The position numbers and the translations under genes are program-made. Source: a virus. From it: a stretch of DNA of 20,584 nt. Position 1 is the stretch's first letter. Every line of letters starts with the position of its first letter. Location: IMG/VR virus record IMGVR_UViG_3300042473_000013, positions 1-20,584 of that record. One strand, 5' to 3'. The notes under the pieces are model-generated. The model had not been told where the DNA came from. It made no database searches and saw nothing but the letters and a program-made list of their open reading frames with translations. Of the stretch, positions 6,200 through 14,861 are shown piece after piece.

Positions 6200-6466
6200 A
6201 TGATTGAAAAACAATCAAACATTTCATATCGTGGTGGCGCACGAGAAGGCGCAGGAAGACCGAAGGGAAGTCTTGATAAGGGCAATGCTGTTCTTAGAGA
6301 GATGATACTGGAGGCACTAGAGGGCGCAGGTGGCGTTGCTTATCTCGTAGAGAAGGCAGAGACACACCCACAGGCTTTCATGGGACTAATCGGTAGGGTC
6401 TTACCACTCCAAGTAACTGGAGAAGAAGGTAAAGACATTCAGATAAGCGTCCAATGGCAGAAGTAA
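6200..6466 (+). CDS. Terminase small subunit-like DNA-binding protein
   Basis: An 88-aa protein immediately before TerL. The N-terminal GGAREGAGRPKGS is a glycine/arginine signature common in phage small terminase and related DNA-binding proteins, followed by a helical part (LREMILEALEGAGGVAYL, then HPQAFMGLIGRVLPLQ). It should recognise viral DNA at the packaging start site and load TerL. It is shorter than most TerS proteins but typical for this subgroup. GAGGAG at 6187-6192, seven bases upstream, fixes the start. The 3' end overlaps TerL by 13 nt. Confidence 0.75.
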   Translation: MIEKQSNISYRGGAREGAGRPKGSLDKGNAVLREMILEALEGAGGVAYLVEKAETHPQAFMGLIGRVLPLQVTGEEGKDIQISVQWQK

Positions 6467-7716
6467 TCGAGATAGCCTACAAACCCAGAGAACAACAACT
6501 TGCTATCCATGAACTGATGGACAGTAAGCGTTTTGGCGTTGTTGTTGCTCATAGGCGAATGGGTAAGACAGTCTCTGCGATTAACCACTTAATCAAGGAT
6601 GCTTTGCTCAACCAAAAGGAAGCCCCTAGATACGCTTATATAGCCCCTACATACGGACAAGCTAAGAGGGTGGCATGGGACTACCTTGTGAAGTATGCAG
6701 AGCCTCTGGGTGGCACTAGCAATATCTCAGAACTTAGGGTGGACTTCTGGGGTAGGCGCATCCAGTTGTTTGGCTCAGACAATCCAGAAACACTCCGTGG
6801 TCAATACTTTGATGGGGTAATCCTAGACGAGATTGGTGACCAGAACCCTAAGATATGGACAGACGTATGCAGACCAAGTTTGGTTGACAGACAGGGCTGG
6901 TGTCTCTTTATTGGTACACCTAAAGGTCATAACCACTTTAAAGAACTGCGAGACAGGGCAAAAACTGAGGATGGATGGGGCTTGCTAGAGTTTAAAGCCT
7001 CAGAGACAGGGGTGGTGGATGACACAGAACTAAGGGCGGCTAAGAATGAGATGGGCGAGGATAAGTACCGCCAAGAGTTTGAGTGTAGCTTTGACGCTGC
7101 TGTAGAAGGTTCTTACTTTGGTCAAATCCTAAACGAGTTGGAAGAAAAGAAGCATATGCAGGAGATTCCCAGAGAGGAACTGAGCAGAACATTTACTGCT
7201 TGGGACTTGGGAATGGGTGACTCTACGTCTATCTGGGTGGCTCAGTTAGTGGGTACTGAGGTGCGACTGATTGACTACTACGAGAATCACGGAGTTGGAC
7301 TTGACCACTACGTTAAGTGGATTAAGGACAACGACTATCTCAAAGCAGAGCATATATTGCCCCATGACGTTAGGGTCAGAGAGTTAGGTACAGGTAAAAG
7401 CAGAATGGAAATGCTGGAGGAATCAGGACTTGAAGTCAAGATTGCACCCAGAATGGGACTAGACGATGGCATCCAAGCGGTAAGACGATTGCTTCCAAGG
7501 TGCTGGTTTAACGTACCGCAAGTGCAAACAGGACTGAACTGCCTGAGAAACTATCGCAGAGACTACGATGAGAAGCGTAAGATATTCTATGAAAGACCAC
7601 TACATGATTGGTCAAGTCATGGCTCTGATTCGTTCCGTTACTTAGCCCTTGGATTGGATGAAGGTCATTCAACTTGGTCTAAGCCGATTAACCAAACTCC
7701 GAAATGGATTGTCTAA
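6454..7716 (+). CDS. terL: Terminase large subunit
   Basis: A 420-aa packaging motor ATPase and nuclease. The ATPase half shows a deviant Walker A (AHRRMGKT, 32-39), Walker B with catalytic Glu (VILDE, 122-126) and a coupling motif FIGTPKG (152-158). The RNase H-like nuclease half has acidic residues at Asp251 (AWDLGMGDS), Asp305 (LPHDVR) and around 385-392 (HDWSSHGSDSFRY). Length and motif order fit the Terminase_6-type large subunits. It translocates DNA into the prohead and cuts the concatemer with TerS. It starts inside the TerS gene and its stop overlaps the next ATG (TAATG). Confidence 0.93.
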   Translation: MAEVIEIAYKPREQQLAIHELMDSKRFGVVVAHRRMGKTVSAINHLIKDALLNQKEAPRYAYIAPTYGQAKRVAWDYLVKYAEPLGGTSNISELRVDFWGRRIQLFGSDNPETLRGQYFDGVILDEIGDQNPKIWTDVCRPSLVDRQGWCLFIGTPKGHNHFKELRDRAKTEDGWGLLEFKASETGVVDDTELRAAKNEMGEDKYRQEFECSFDAAVEGSYFGQILNELEEKKHMQEIPREELSRTFTAWDLGMGDSTSIWVAQLVGTEVRLIDYYENHGVGLDHYVKWIKDNDYLKAEHILPHDVRVRELGTGKSRMEMLEESGLEVKIAPRMGLDDGIQAVRRLLPRCWFNVPQVQTGLNCLRNYRRDYDEKRKIFYERPLHDWSSHGSDSFRYLALGLDEGHSTWSKPINQTPKWIV

Positions 7717-7895
7717 TGTATGTATCAATGCAGGGTGTAAATTTAGCCCCTAAAGTAAAAGAACTTGAAAAGCGTATCGAAATGCTTGAAAATGTGGTAA
7801 ATGAGTTAAAATTGGACAAACCCAGAATGGGACGCCCTCCAAAGGACAAGCATGGCACAGAACGAGTTAATGTCGATAATCCAATCAGAGATTGA
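7716..7895 (+). CDS. Small coiled-coil protein with AT-hook-like motif
   Basis: A 59-aa protein starting at the ATG that overlaps the TerL stop (TAATG). An upstream in-frame ATG at 7704 would lie inside TerL and is less likely. Residues 10-36 form a heptad-rich helix (VKELEKRIEMLENVVNELK), followed by RMGRPPKDKH, which resembles a minor-groove AT-hook (core GRP). It might dimerise and touch DNA during packaging, or be a small portal partner; neither is shown. The gene runs 44 nt into the portal gene. Confidence 0.65.
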   Translation: MYVSMQGVNLAPKVKELEKRIEMLENVVNELKLDKPRMGRPPKDKHGTERVNVDNPIRD

Positions 7896-9984
7896 TGATG
7901 CAATTGGATTTATTGAAAGCGAAACTGTTGAGCAGCGCAAACAGGCTCTGGAGGCTTATCTACGACAGCCATATGGTAATGAAGTTGAGGGTAAGTCTCA
8001 AATCGTTACTGGAGAAGTTGCAGAAGCGATAGATGGTGCGCTACCTAGCTTAGTTCGTATCTTTACAGGCTCAGACAATATCGTAGTCTTTGAGCCACAA
8101 GGCCCGAGGGATGAAGCCTCTGCAAAACAGGCCACAGACTACTGCAATTGGGTATTCAATCGTGATAACGAAGGCGTAGCCATTCTCCATGATTGGTTTA
8201 AGGACGCTTTGCTTCAGAAAAATGGAATTCTGAAAGCGTACTGGCAAGATAAAGAAGACATAACCAAAGAGCGTTACTTTGACTTGTCTGATGACGAGTT
8301 AGCGATGCTGATGAGTGATGAGACTATGGAGATTGTAGAGCAAGATACGACAGAGTTCCCAATATTTGACCCAATGGGACAGCCAGTTGTTGACCCTATG
8401 GGTATGCCTGTGATGGCTGCTACTCATAACGTAGTTGTCCAACAAAAGAAAAAGTCAGGCAAAGTAACGATTGAGAATGTTCCTCCAGAGGAGTTCTTGA
8501 TTAGCAAGAAGGCTAGAACTATTGCTGATTCACCATTTGTAGCCCATCGTCAGATGTTAACTCGTAGCACCTTGGTTGCTATGGGGTTTAACAAGAAGCA
8601 GATTGAAGGCTTGCAGATGGGTGATGCTTTGGCGTACACACCAGAGCGTGTGGCTCGTTATGCAGCAGGTGAGCAACCTTACCAAACACAGACAGATGAC
8701 CCCTCAATGCAAGAGATTGAGGTCTTTGAGTGCTATGTCAAAACTGATATAGATGGCAAAGGCATTGCTTCATTGGTTCAAGTGTTCTACGCTTCTAATG
8801 AGATTCTTGAGGATGAGAAGGGTAAGGAAATGGTTGAGGAAGTGGACTATGTTCCTTTCCACTCAATCTGTCCTATACCAATCCCGCATAAATTTTTTGG
8901 GAACTCACTCGCTGACAGAACAGTTGACCTACAGTTAATCAAGACTACTATCACTCGTCAGATGTTGGATAACTTATATCTGACAAACAATGCTCGTGTG
9001 GTTGCGGTTGAGGGTCAAGTAAACCTAGATGACTTGCTTACATCTACTGCTGGTGGTGTTATTCGTGCCAAGTCTCCTAACGCTGTCCAACAGTTAGTTG
9101 TTCAGAACGTGGCTAATCAGGCTTTCCCGATGCTTCAGTATCTGGACACAATTCAGTCTAAGCGTACAGGCGTGTCTGATGCCTCACAAGGGTTAGACCC
9201 CTCTGTATTACAGAATGTTACGGCAGCAGCAGTAGCTTCTATGCAACAAGCTGGCGCAGGTAAGATTGAACTGATGGCTCGAATCTTTGCTGAGACAGGC
9301 GTTAAGTCTTTGTTCCAAGGCATCTTGCACTTGCTCTGTAAGTATCAGGACAAGGCTCGTGTAGTTCGTATGCGTGGTGAGTTCGTAGAGTTTGACCCTA
9401 GAACATGGGCTAACCAATACGATGTGTCTATCAACGTAGGTTTAGGCGCAGGTAATCGACAAGAGCAGATGGCTATGTTGTCTATGGTTCTTGCTAAACA
9501 GGAACAGTTGATTGGTCAGTATGGGCTTGCTAATCCTTACGTTTCCCCTGCTCAGTATCGTGGCACATTGGGACGCATGGTTGAGATTGCTGGCTTTAAG
9601 GATTCTGCTGAGTTCTACAAAGCCATTACACCAGAGCAAGACCAGATGCTATCTAATCCTCCTCCACAAGAGCAACAGATGCCCCCAGAATTACAGGCAT
9701 TGATGGCTAAGACTCAGGCTGAGATACAAGCTAACCAAGCTAAAGCACAAGCTGACTTGCAGATGCAACAACAGCAGATGCAGATTGATATGCAGATGGC
9801 ACAACAAAAGGCTGCTCTTGAAATGCAATTGATGCGTGAGAAAGAGATGGCTAAGTTGCAATTAGAGCGTGAGAAACAACAGGCTTACTTTGCATTGAAG
9901 CAACAAGAGTTTGAGGCAGAAGCCCAATTGAAAGCAATGAAGATTGGTGCTGGCATTACATCTAACGTAGAGATTAGAGGTTAA
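7852..9984 (+). CDS. Portal protein, P22/SU10-like
   Basis: A 710-aa portal, the dodecameric ring through which DNA enters and leaves the capsid. The body has recognisable features of the long P22-like portal family: AIDGALPSLVRIFTGSDNIV near the start, HDWFKDALLQKNGILKAYW, and in the middle FFGNSLADRTVDLQ followed by a long helix with QMLDNLYLTNNARVV. GVSDASQGLDPSVLQNVTA follows, matching the wing/crown transition. The last 110 residues are a Gln/Met-rich coiled coil (QQQQMQIDMQMAQQKAALE), probably a C-terminal barrel like that of P22. The start at 7852 has AAGGAC upstream. It is followed within two bases by the SGNH-like gene. Confidence 0.92.
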   Translation: MAQNELMSIIQSEIDDAIGFIESETVEQRKQALEAYLRQPYGNEVEGKSQIVTGEVAEAIDGALPSLVRIFTGSDNIVVFEPQGPRDEASAKQATDYCNWVFNRDNEGVAILHDWFKDALLQKNGILKAYWQDKEDITKERYFDLSDDELAMLMSDETMEIVEQDTTEFPIFDPMGQPVVDPMGMPVMAATHNVVVQQKKKSGKVTIENVPPEEFLISKKARTIADSPFVAHRQMLTRSTLVAMGFNKKQIEGLQMGDALAYTPERVARYAAGEQPYQTQTDDPSMQEIEVFECYVKTDIDGKGIASLVQVFYASNEILEDEKGKEMVEEVDYVPFHSICPIPIPHKFFGNSLADRTVDLQLIKTTITRQMLDNLYLTNNARVVAVEGQVNLDDLLTSTAGGVIRAKSPNAVQQLVVQNVANQAFPMLQYLDTIQSKRTGVSDASQGLDPSVLQNVTAAAVASMQQAGAGKIELMARIFAETGVKSLFQGILHLLCKYQDKARVVRMRGEFVEFDPRTWANQYDVSINVGLGAGNRQEQMAMLSMVLAKQEQLIGQYGLANPYVSPAQYRGTLGRMVEIAGFKDSAEFYKAITPEQDQMLSNPPPQEQQMPPELQALMAKTQAEIQANQAKAQADLQMQQQQMQIDMQMAQQKAALEMQLMREKEMAKLQLEREKQQAYFALKQQEFEAEAQLKAMKIGAGITSNVEIRG

Positions 9985-9986
9985 TC

Positions 9987-12314
9987 ATGGCAGTTTCTGA
10001 TGCAATGCGCTACAGGTTGAACACAGGCGGTTCTGCTGAAGACCTTTACGCAAACATTCGTGATTTCTTAGCTACAAGCCCAGACGCTGCTACAACTCAA
10101 GCGCAAATGCGTCAGTATGGAATCTCTGGTGAAGACGTAGCTAACGCAACTGGTGGAACTTCTGGTGGATTGCTAAGTGGAAACATTCTCTCTGGTGCTA
10201 GTTGGAATAGCCTTAATACCGCATTGCCAGAGCAACTAACACAAGCTACTGGTCAACAAACATCTAACTATGCAGTAGGTGGTGCTACAACTTCTGACAC
10301 TCTTAATCAGTTAAATACTTACCTAGCAGGTGGTGGTCAGTTTGACCCTAACGCTACTGTATTCTTGCAAACAGGTGGAGTTGATTTTCTGCAAGGTGTA
10401 GATAAAGGAACTATCAAAGACAACATAAACCAGATTGTTAAAACTTTGGGTGACCAAGGTGTTAATGTTGTCCTTACTGGTTCTCCTTATGCTGCGTCTA
10501 TCAACGATGTAGTTACAAACAACTTTGACCCTAAAGTTGACCCATTGTTTAACGAGATTGCTAAAGAAAACAAGAATGTTGCTTTGGTAGGTACTCAGGG
10601 TGAGATTCTGCAAAACAAGAAGTTGTTAGTGGATGCTTTACATACAAACGCAGAAGGCACAGCAATCTATAATCAATCGGTTATTGATGCTATGTCTCAG
10701 TTTAAGAATGATGTTCCATCTAGTACACCAGATGCAATTAAACAAGTACAAACATCAAATGTAGTTGCGACTACACCTGCACAGATTACACAGATAGCAC
10801 AAACTGGACAAAGTATGCCTGTAATACCAACTGCTAGAGGTAGAGTTATCGAAGGCGATAACATTGATGAGCAGATTGCTGCTTTACCTGAGTTAATGTA
10901 CCAAACTCGGACTAATCCTAATAACCCTGCTATTTGGGAAACATACAATCCTAAAACTGGTGAGATTATTGACACAGGTGTTTTTGAAGGTGGTGGTGAT
11001 AGAGGCTTGTTAGCGGCATCTCGTCCTGTCCTAGCCTTGGCTGCTAGTGTTCTTGGTGCGCCTTATTTGAGCAATCTAATTGCAGGGGCAACACCACTCA
11101 CAGGTTCTGCTTTGGCTGGTGCTACAGGTGCAACCATTGCAGGTGGTACTACTGCTCTTACTGGTGGTAGCGCAGAAGAAACGCTAAGAGCCGCTTTATT
11201 GGGTGGTGGTGGTGCGTATGCAGGTAGTGCATTGAATAACTACTTAACTACAGGAACTATTGCAGACCCAAGTATTACAGAACGTGCATTTGCCACACTA
11301 GATGCTAAACAGTTGGCAGAACAAGGGTTAACTGCAACTCAAATTAGAGATACTTTGAGTTCTGGTGGCTACAACGATGCAATTATTAACAGGGCTTTAA
11401 CTGCCATTACCCCTACTAATGTAGCTACTACAACACCTGTAGCTGTATCTACTCCAGTTTTAGACGGCAGTACAGTTGCTGTAACAGGCTCTACTGTTCC
11501 CTCTTTAAATAGCGTGTTAAACACAATAGCCACATTACCAAATGCAGGGACTGTTCAAGTTGCTGCACCAAGAACACCAGAGCAAGTTAACCAAGATATT
11601 ATCAACTTGGCAAACAGTCAAATTCAATCTAATGTAACAACACCCACAAACTTACAGACACCAGAGCAAGTTATAACTAGTTCAGCCCCAACAACTACAC
11701 AACAAGTAATTAACGCAATTACTGCTGCTATTCCAACTGTTCCTGCTGTTACTACTACTACTCCTGTTCCCCCAGAAGTACAAATTACAGCACCTAAAAC
11801 ACCAACAACTCCAATAATTCTTCCTCCTGTTACCACTCCTGTTGTTCCTGTTGTTCCTCCTGTTACTCCAGTAAAGCCTCCTGTCACTCCTCCAGTAAAA
11901 GAAACTGACCCTATTAAGGTTGCTCAGTTAGCGTTGGCTGCTGCTGGATTGCTTGGTGCAGGTAGCGCACTATCTACAAATACACCAACTGGATTCGATA
12001 TTGTTCCTATTCCAGCAGATTGGAAGACTCCTCCTAAAACTGGAGTTGCACCATTTACACCATTGCCTCCTATTGACTTTGGCACTCGTAACTTGTTGAT
12101 GGGAACACAATGGGAGAAGTTCCTAGACCCTAACTATGGCAAAGTACCAGAGCCAGTACAGTATTCACAGCCATCAAACATGAGTTACAACGATTTGATG
12201 AGCATCTTGGGTAGCAAGCAAGGTATGCCTTCAGCAAGTAGCCTAAGTATTAACGACATTATTTCTGGGATACAGAATCAGTATGGACAAACACCTACTC
12301 GCACAATGGGCTAA
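9987..12314 (+). CDS. Large virion protein with degenerate SGNH-hydrolase-like domain
   Basis: A 775-aa mosaic protein. Residues 65-240 resemble SGNH/GDSL esterases: block II in NYAVGGATTSDTL (about 94-106), block III as LQTGGVDFL (128-135), and block V with Asp216-x2-His219 (DALHTNAEGT). Block I is odd: where GDS is expected there is GAS (70-72), so the catalytic serine may persist but the Asp is lost. Then come a glycine/alanine-rich hydrophobic stretch (340-415), a helical module (430-472, TERAFATLDAKQLAEQG), a Thr/Val/Pro linker (475-640) with a proline-rich end, and a compact C-terminus. It lies between portal and scaffold, which suggests a virion protein, perhaps acting on envelope or surface glycan esters. 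Substrate and activity are unknown. Confidence 0.6.
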   Translation: MAVSDAMRYRLNTGGSAEDLYANIRDFLATSPDAATTQAQMRQYGISGEDVANATGGTSGGLLSGNILSGASWNSLNTALPEQLTQATGQQTSNYAVGGATTSDTLNQLNTYLAGGGQFDPNATVFLQTGGVDFLQGVDKGTIKDNINQIVKTLGDQGVNVVLTGSPYAASINDVVTNNFDPKVDPLFNEIAKENKNVALVGTQGEILQNKKLLVDALHTNAEGTAIYNQSVIDAMSQFKNDVPSSTPDAIKQVQTSNVVATTPAQITQIAQTGQSMPVIPTARGRVIEGDNIDEQIAALPELMYQTRTNPNNPAIWETYNPKTGEIIDTGVFEGGGDRGLLAASRPVLALAASVLGAPYLSNLIAGATPLTGSALAGATGATIAGGTTALTGGSAEETLRAALLGGGGAYAGSALNNYLTTGTIADPSITERAFATLDAKQLAEQGLTATQIRDTLSSGGYNDAIINRALTAITPTNVATTTPVAVSTPVLDGSTVAVTGSTVPSLNSVLNTIATLPNAGTVQVAAPRTPEQVNQDIINLANSQIQSNVTTPTNLQTPEQVITSSAPTTTQQVINAITAAIPTVPAVTTTTPVPPEVQITAPKTPTTPIILPPVTTPVVPVVPPVTPVKPPVTPPVKETDPIKVAQLALAAAGLLGAGSALSTNTPTGFDIVPIPADWKTPPKTGVAPFTPLPPIDFGTRNLLMGTQWEKFLDPNYGKVPEPVQYSQPSNMSYNDLMSILGSKQGMPSASSLSINDIISGIQNQYGQTPTRTMG

Positions 12315-12522
12315 AAACCTGTTAAATGATGACTTTTTCAAAGAAGTCATAGATAACTTGAAAAAACAGCAGATTAGTGTGATAATTAACACAAGTGCAG
12401 AAGAATCTGATAGGCGTGAAGACGCTTACAGGCACATTAAGTCTATTGAACTGATTACAGGACACCTAGAAGGCTTGGCCTCGGAAACTGTGATTAAAGA
12501 GAAGAAGTGGAAGATTCTGTAG
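12283..12522 (+). CDS. Small conserved phage protein between portal and scaffold regions
   Basis: A 79-aa helical, charged protein: NLLNDDFFKEVIDNLKKQQ, then ESDRREDAYRHIKSIELITGHLEGLA. The RREDAYR and LIxHLE-type pattern is one I have seen in small phage genes next to scaffold and capsid genes; function unknown. The only in-frame ATG is 12283, which overlaps the large upstream gene by 32 nt. It may be a minor assembly factor, judged only by position. Confidence 0.65.
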   Translation: MDKHLLAQWAKNLLNDDFFKEVIDNLKKQQISVIINTSAEESDRREDAYRHIKSIELITGHLEGLASETVIKEKKWKIL

Positions 12523-12574
12523 GGTTTACCCTATCCTCCGTCCAGAAGGTTTCTGGCGATTATTGAGATGACAA

Positions 12575-13498
12575 ATGGAAAACACCAACCCACAAGGGAG
12601 TGAAAGCCTAAATGTAAACCAAGCCGCTTCAGCGTTTGAAAGTCTGATGGGTGATTCTGACGAAGCCGAACAAGGCCAATCTGAGGAACAAACAGAAGAA
12701 CTACAAGCGTCTGATGAAGTTGAGTATTCTGAAGAAGATGAACAACCCAAGCAGAGATATAAAGTCAAAGCATCTGGTGAGGAAGTCGAAGTAGAACTAG
12801 ACGAACTTATCAAGGGTTATCAACAAGGTACGGACTACACTAAAAAGTCTCAGGCTCTAGCTGAACAACGTAAGGCAATTGAAGCTGAACGTAATCACTT
12901 AGAGTATGTAAAACAAGAGCGACAGGCATACGCCCAGAAGTTGCAAGCGTTGGATAGCTTCCTTACGCAGCAAAATCAAGGTGTGGACTTAGAAGTTTTA
13001 AAGGAAACAGACCCTATCGGTTATGCGGTAGCGGTAGCTGAACAGAGCCAGCGTGAGAAGCAGTTAGCAGTAGTCAGGAATGAACAGCAACGAATTGCCC
13101 AACAGCAACAATCCGAGCAACAAGCCTCTCTGCAAAACCATCTCCGTCAAGAATCTGAGAAGCTAGTTAGTCTGATTCCTGAGTTAGCGACACCACAGGG
13201 TGATGCGGTTCGGAAACAAATCCGTGACTATGCGAAATCTGTTGGTTGGACTGACCAAGAACTTAGTTCCGTGTATGACTCTCGTGCTGTGCAGACCTTG
13301 TATAAGGCAATGAAGTATGAGCAACTTCAAAAGAGCAAACCAGAGTTGAATAAAAAACTCCAGTCTGCCCCTAAGATGATGCGTTCTGGTACTTCAGTTC
13401 CCCAAGCTAGGTCTTCACAAGATAAACAGGTTATGCAGAGGTTGCGTGAGACAGGAAAAGTTACTGACGCTGCCAAAGCATTTGAACGATTCTTTTAA
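12575..13498 (+). CDS. Scaffolding protein
   Basis: A 307-aa protein directly before the major capsid gene. Residues 25-60 are strongly acidic (EAEQGQSEEQTEELQASDEV). Next comes a short module with YKVKASGEEVEVELDELI and GYQQGTDYTKKSQALAE, typical of phage scaffold proteins of this type. Residues 85-200 form long glutamine/glutamate-rich helices likely to be coiled coil. The C-terminus is basic (QRLRETGKVTDAAKAFERFF), fitting the capsid-binding end of scaffold proteins. It should guide prohead assembly and then leave; no protease domain is fused. The 52-base gap upstream holds a short weak hairpin only. Confidence 0.85.
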   Translation: MENTNPQGSESLNVNQAASAFESLMGDSDEAEQGQSEEQTEELQASDEVEYSEEDEQPKQRYKVKASGEEVEVELDELIKGYQQGTDYTKKSQALAEQRKAIEAERNHLEYVKQERQAYAQKLQALDSFLTQQNQGVDLEVLKETDPIGYAVAVAEQSQREKQLAVVRNEQQRIAQQQQSEQQASLQNHLRQESEKLVSLIPELATPQGDAVRKQIRDYAKSVGWTDQELSSVYDSRAVQTLYKAMKYEQLQKSKPELNKKLQSAPKMMRSGTSVPQARSSQDKQVMQRLRETGKVTDAAKAFERFF

Positions 13499-13516
13499 AT
13501 TTTGGAGTATTAAATT

Positions 13517-14467
13517 ATGGCTACCTATCAAACATATACCGCAATCGGTATGAGAGAAGACCTTTCGGATGTTATCTACTCGATTTCACCAACAGATGTT
13601 CCATTTATGTCTTCCATTGGCAAGACAAAGGCTACTGCCGTTCTGCACGAGTGGCAGACTGACAGCTTGGCTGCTGCAACTTTGGATAACTTCACAGTTG
13701 AGGGTGCAACAGCATCTGACGCTACTATGTCTCCAACAACTCGTGTTGGCAACCGCACTCAGATTGCACAGAAAACTATCAAGATTTCTGGCACTTTGCA
13801 GTCAGTTGACAAGGCTGGTCGTAAGTCTGAAAAGGCTTATCAGTTGGCTAAGGCTTCTAGCGAAATCAAGCGTGACATGGAGACAACCCTGTTGAGCAAC
13901 CAAGTTGCTGCTAACGGCAATTCTTCTACTGCTCGTAAATTGGGTGGTCTGCAAGCATGGTTGAATTCTAACTATGATGGCGGTACTTCTGGTGTTGCTG
14001 GTGACTTGGGTACTACTGCTCGTACAGATGGTACAAACCGCACTTTCACAGAGGCAATTTTGCAAACTGTTGTTAAAGAAGTTTACGCTTCTGGTGGCAA
14101 TCCTAAAGTATTGATGGTTAACCCTGCTCACAAGCAGTTGGTTTCTGCCTTTACTGGTATTGCTGCACAGCGTTTCATGGCCCCAAGCAATGCGCCTACA
14201 ACCATCATTTCGGCTGCGGACGTTTACCTGTCAGATTTCGGTGCAATCTCAATTGTTCCCAACAGGTTCATGACTTCTACCAACTCATGTAACGAGACAG
14301 CATTTGTGCTTGACCCTGACATGGCTGCTATTGCTTATCTGCGTCCTTTCCAGACCAACGAGTTGGCTGTAACTGGCGACAACGAAAGCACTCAGTTGCT
14401 GTGCGAGTACACCTTGGAAGTGAAAAACCAAGCTGCTCACGGCATTTTGGCTGACTTGACACCTTAA
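13517..14467 (+). CDS. Major capsid protein, DUF5309/SU10 type
   Basis: A 316-aa HK97-fold capsid subunit of the DUF5309 (SU10) group. Clear family features are the N-terminal REDLSDVIYSISPTDVPFMS, HEWQTDSL, the TRVGNRTQIAQKTIKISGT strand, KRDMETTLLSNQ, and a C-terminal domain with VLMVNPAHKQLVSAFTG, then VYLSDFGAISIVPNR and EYTLEVKNQAAHG. The order (scaffold upstream, adaptor downstream) agrees. GGAG about 10 bases before the ATG supports the start. A strong terminator follows, as expected for the most expressed virion gene. Confidence 0.93.
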   Translation: MATYQTYTAIGMREDLSDVIYSISPTDVPFMSSIGKTKATAVLHEWQTDSLAAATLDNFTVEGATASDATMSPTTRVGNRTQIAQKTIKISGTLQSVDKAGRKSEKAYQLAKASSEIKRDMETTLLSNQVAANGNSSTARKLGGLQAWLNSNYDGGTSGVAGDLGTTARTDGTNRTFTEAILQTVVKEVYASGGNPKVLMVNPAHKQLVSAFTGIAAQRFMAPSNAPTTIISAADVYLSDFGAISIVPNRFMTSTNSCNETAFVLDPDMAAIAYLRPFQTNELAVTGDNESTQLLCEYTLEVKNQAAHGILADLTP

Positions 14468-14484
14468 TCTAAGGTAACCAAAAA

Positions 14485-14523
14485 GATGCCTCAGACTTAA
14501 ACCTCTGGGGCATTTTCTTTTCT
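14485..14523 (+). terminator. Rho-independent terminator after the capsid gene
   Basis: The 10-bp stem ATGCCTCAGA (14486-14495) with TCTGGGGCAT (14504-14513) has one G-T pair and an 8-base loop. TTTTCTTTTCT follows. It lies 18 bases after the capsid stop and should end or thin the capsid transcript before the tail genes. Confidence 0.9.
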
Positions 14524-14531
14524 ACTCAAAC

Positions 14532-14547
14532 TGATAGAATTAGGCTA
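14532..14547 (+). promoter_or_regulatory. Extended -10 promoter ending at the start codon
   Basis: TGATAGAAT (14532-14540) is an extended -10 of TGn-TAGAAT form; the -35 region (about 14512-14517, ATTTTC) is poor. The expected transcription start, seven bases after the -10, falls on the A of the ATG at 14547. The only Shine-Dalgarno-like bases (AGG, 14542-14544) are two bases from the ATG. A leaderless message is therefore possible. This is inferred from spacing only. Confidence 0.35.
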
Positions 14548-14861
14548 TGCAAAATCCTAACAACTTTAGACAAACTGCTGTTCACGCTGATGGTGAGGGC
14601 GGTATCGTTATTCAGACTCGTCAAGATGTGTCTGACATTGTTGAGCAGAACAAAAAAGAATATAACTCGTATGACGAGAGAGCAAGATGGTCTGACCAAT
14701 TGTTTGGTAACAAGGTTGCATCTATTCCAATGACAGTCATTGATGACTTGAACAAAGCTGGAATCATGCGTGGCTTTGCTGTTCTTGATGACAAGCGTTT
14801 TGCTGCTTGGTTAAATGACCCAATGAATCGTGCATGGCGCACTAGGACAGGAGTTGTATGA
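14547..14861 (+). CDS. Conserved phage structural-region protein, 104 aa
   Basis: A 104-aa protein between capsid and adaptor. The pattern GEGGIVIQTRQDVSDIVEQN followed by WLNDPMNRAWRTRTGVV is recognisable from small proteins at this place in other phages with the same capsid type; the role is not known to me, perhaps head completion. It starts 79 bases after the capsid stop, beyond a terminator, with no clear ribosome binding site, and overlaps the next gene by ATGA. Confidence 0.75.
   Translation: MQNPNNFRQTAVHADGEGGIVIQTRQDVSDIVEQNKKEYNSYDERARWSDQLFGNKVASIPMTVIDDLNKAGIMRGFAVLDDKRFAAWLNDPMNRAWRTRTGVV

Noticed and set aside
7704-7715. Upstream ATG as start of the coiled-coil gene
   Set aside because: It lies inside terL; the ATG at 7716 overlaps the stop as TAATG and gives normal coupling.
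10323-10975. Minus-strand ORFs of 96 and 92 aa
   Set aside because: They lie wholly inside a well-supported plus-strand gene and show no recognisable family or start site.
11624-11887. Minus-strand ORF of 87 aa rich in Gly, Thr and Val
   Set aside because: It mirrors the Thr/Val/Pro-rich linker of the plus-strand gene and has no ribosome binding site.
12542-12556. Hairpin CCAGAA / TTCTGG before the scaffold gene
   Set aside because: A 6-bp stem with a 3-base loop and no T run; too weak to call a terminator or regulator.
13569-13895. Plus-strand ORF of 108 aa in another frame of the capsid gene
   Set aside because: Leu/Gln-rich frame-shadow of a clear DUF5309 capsid gene.
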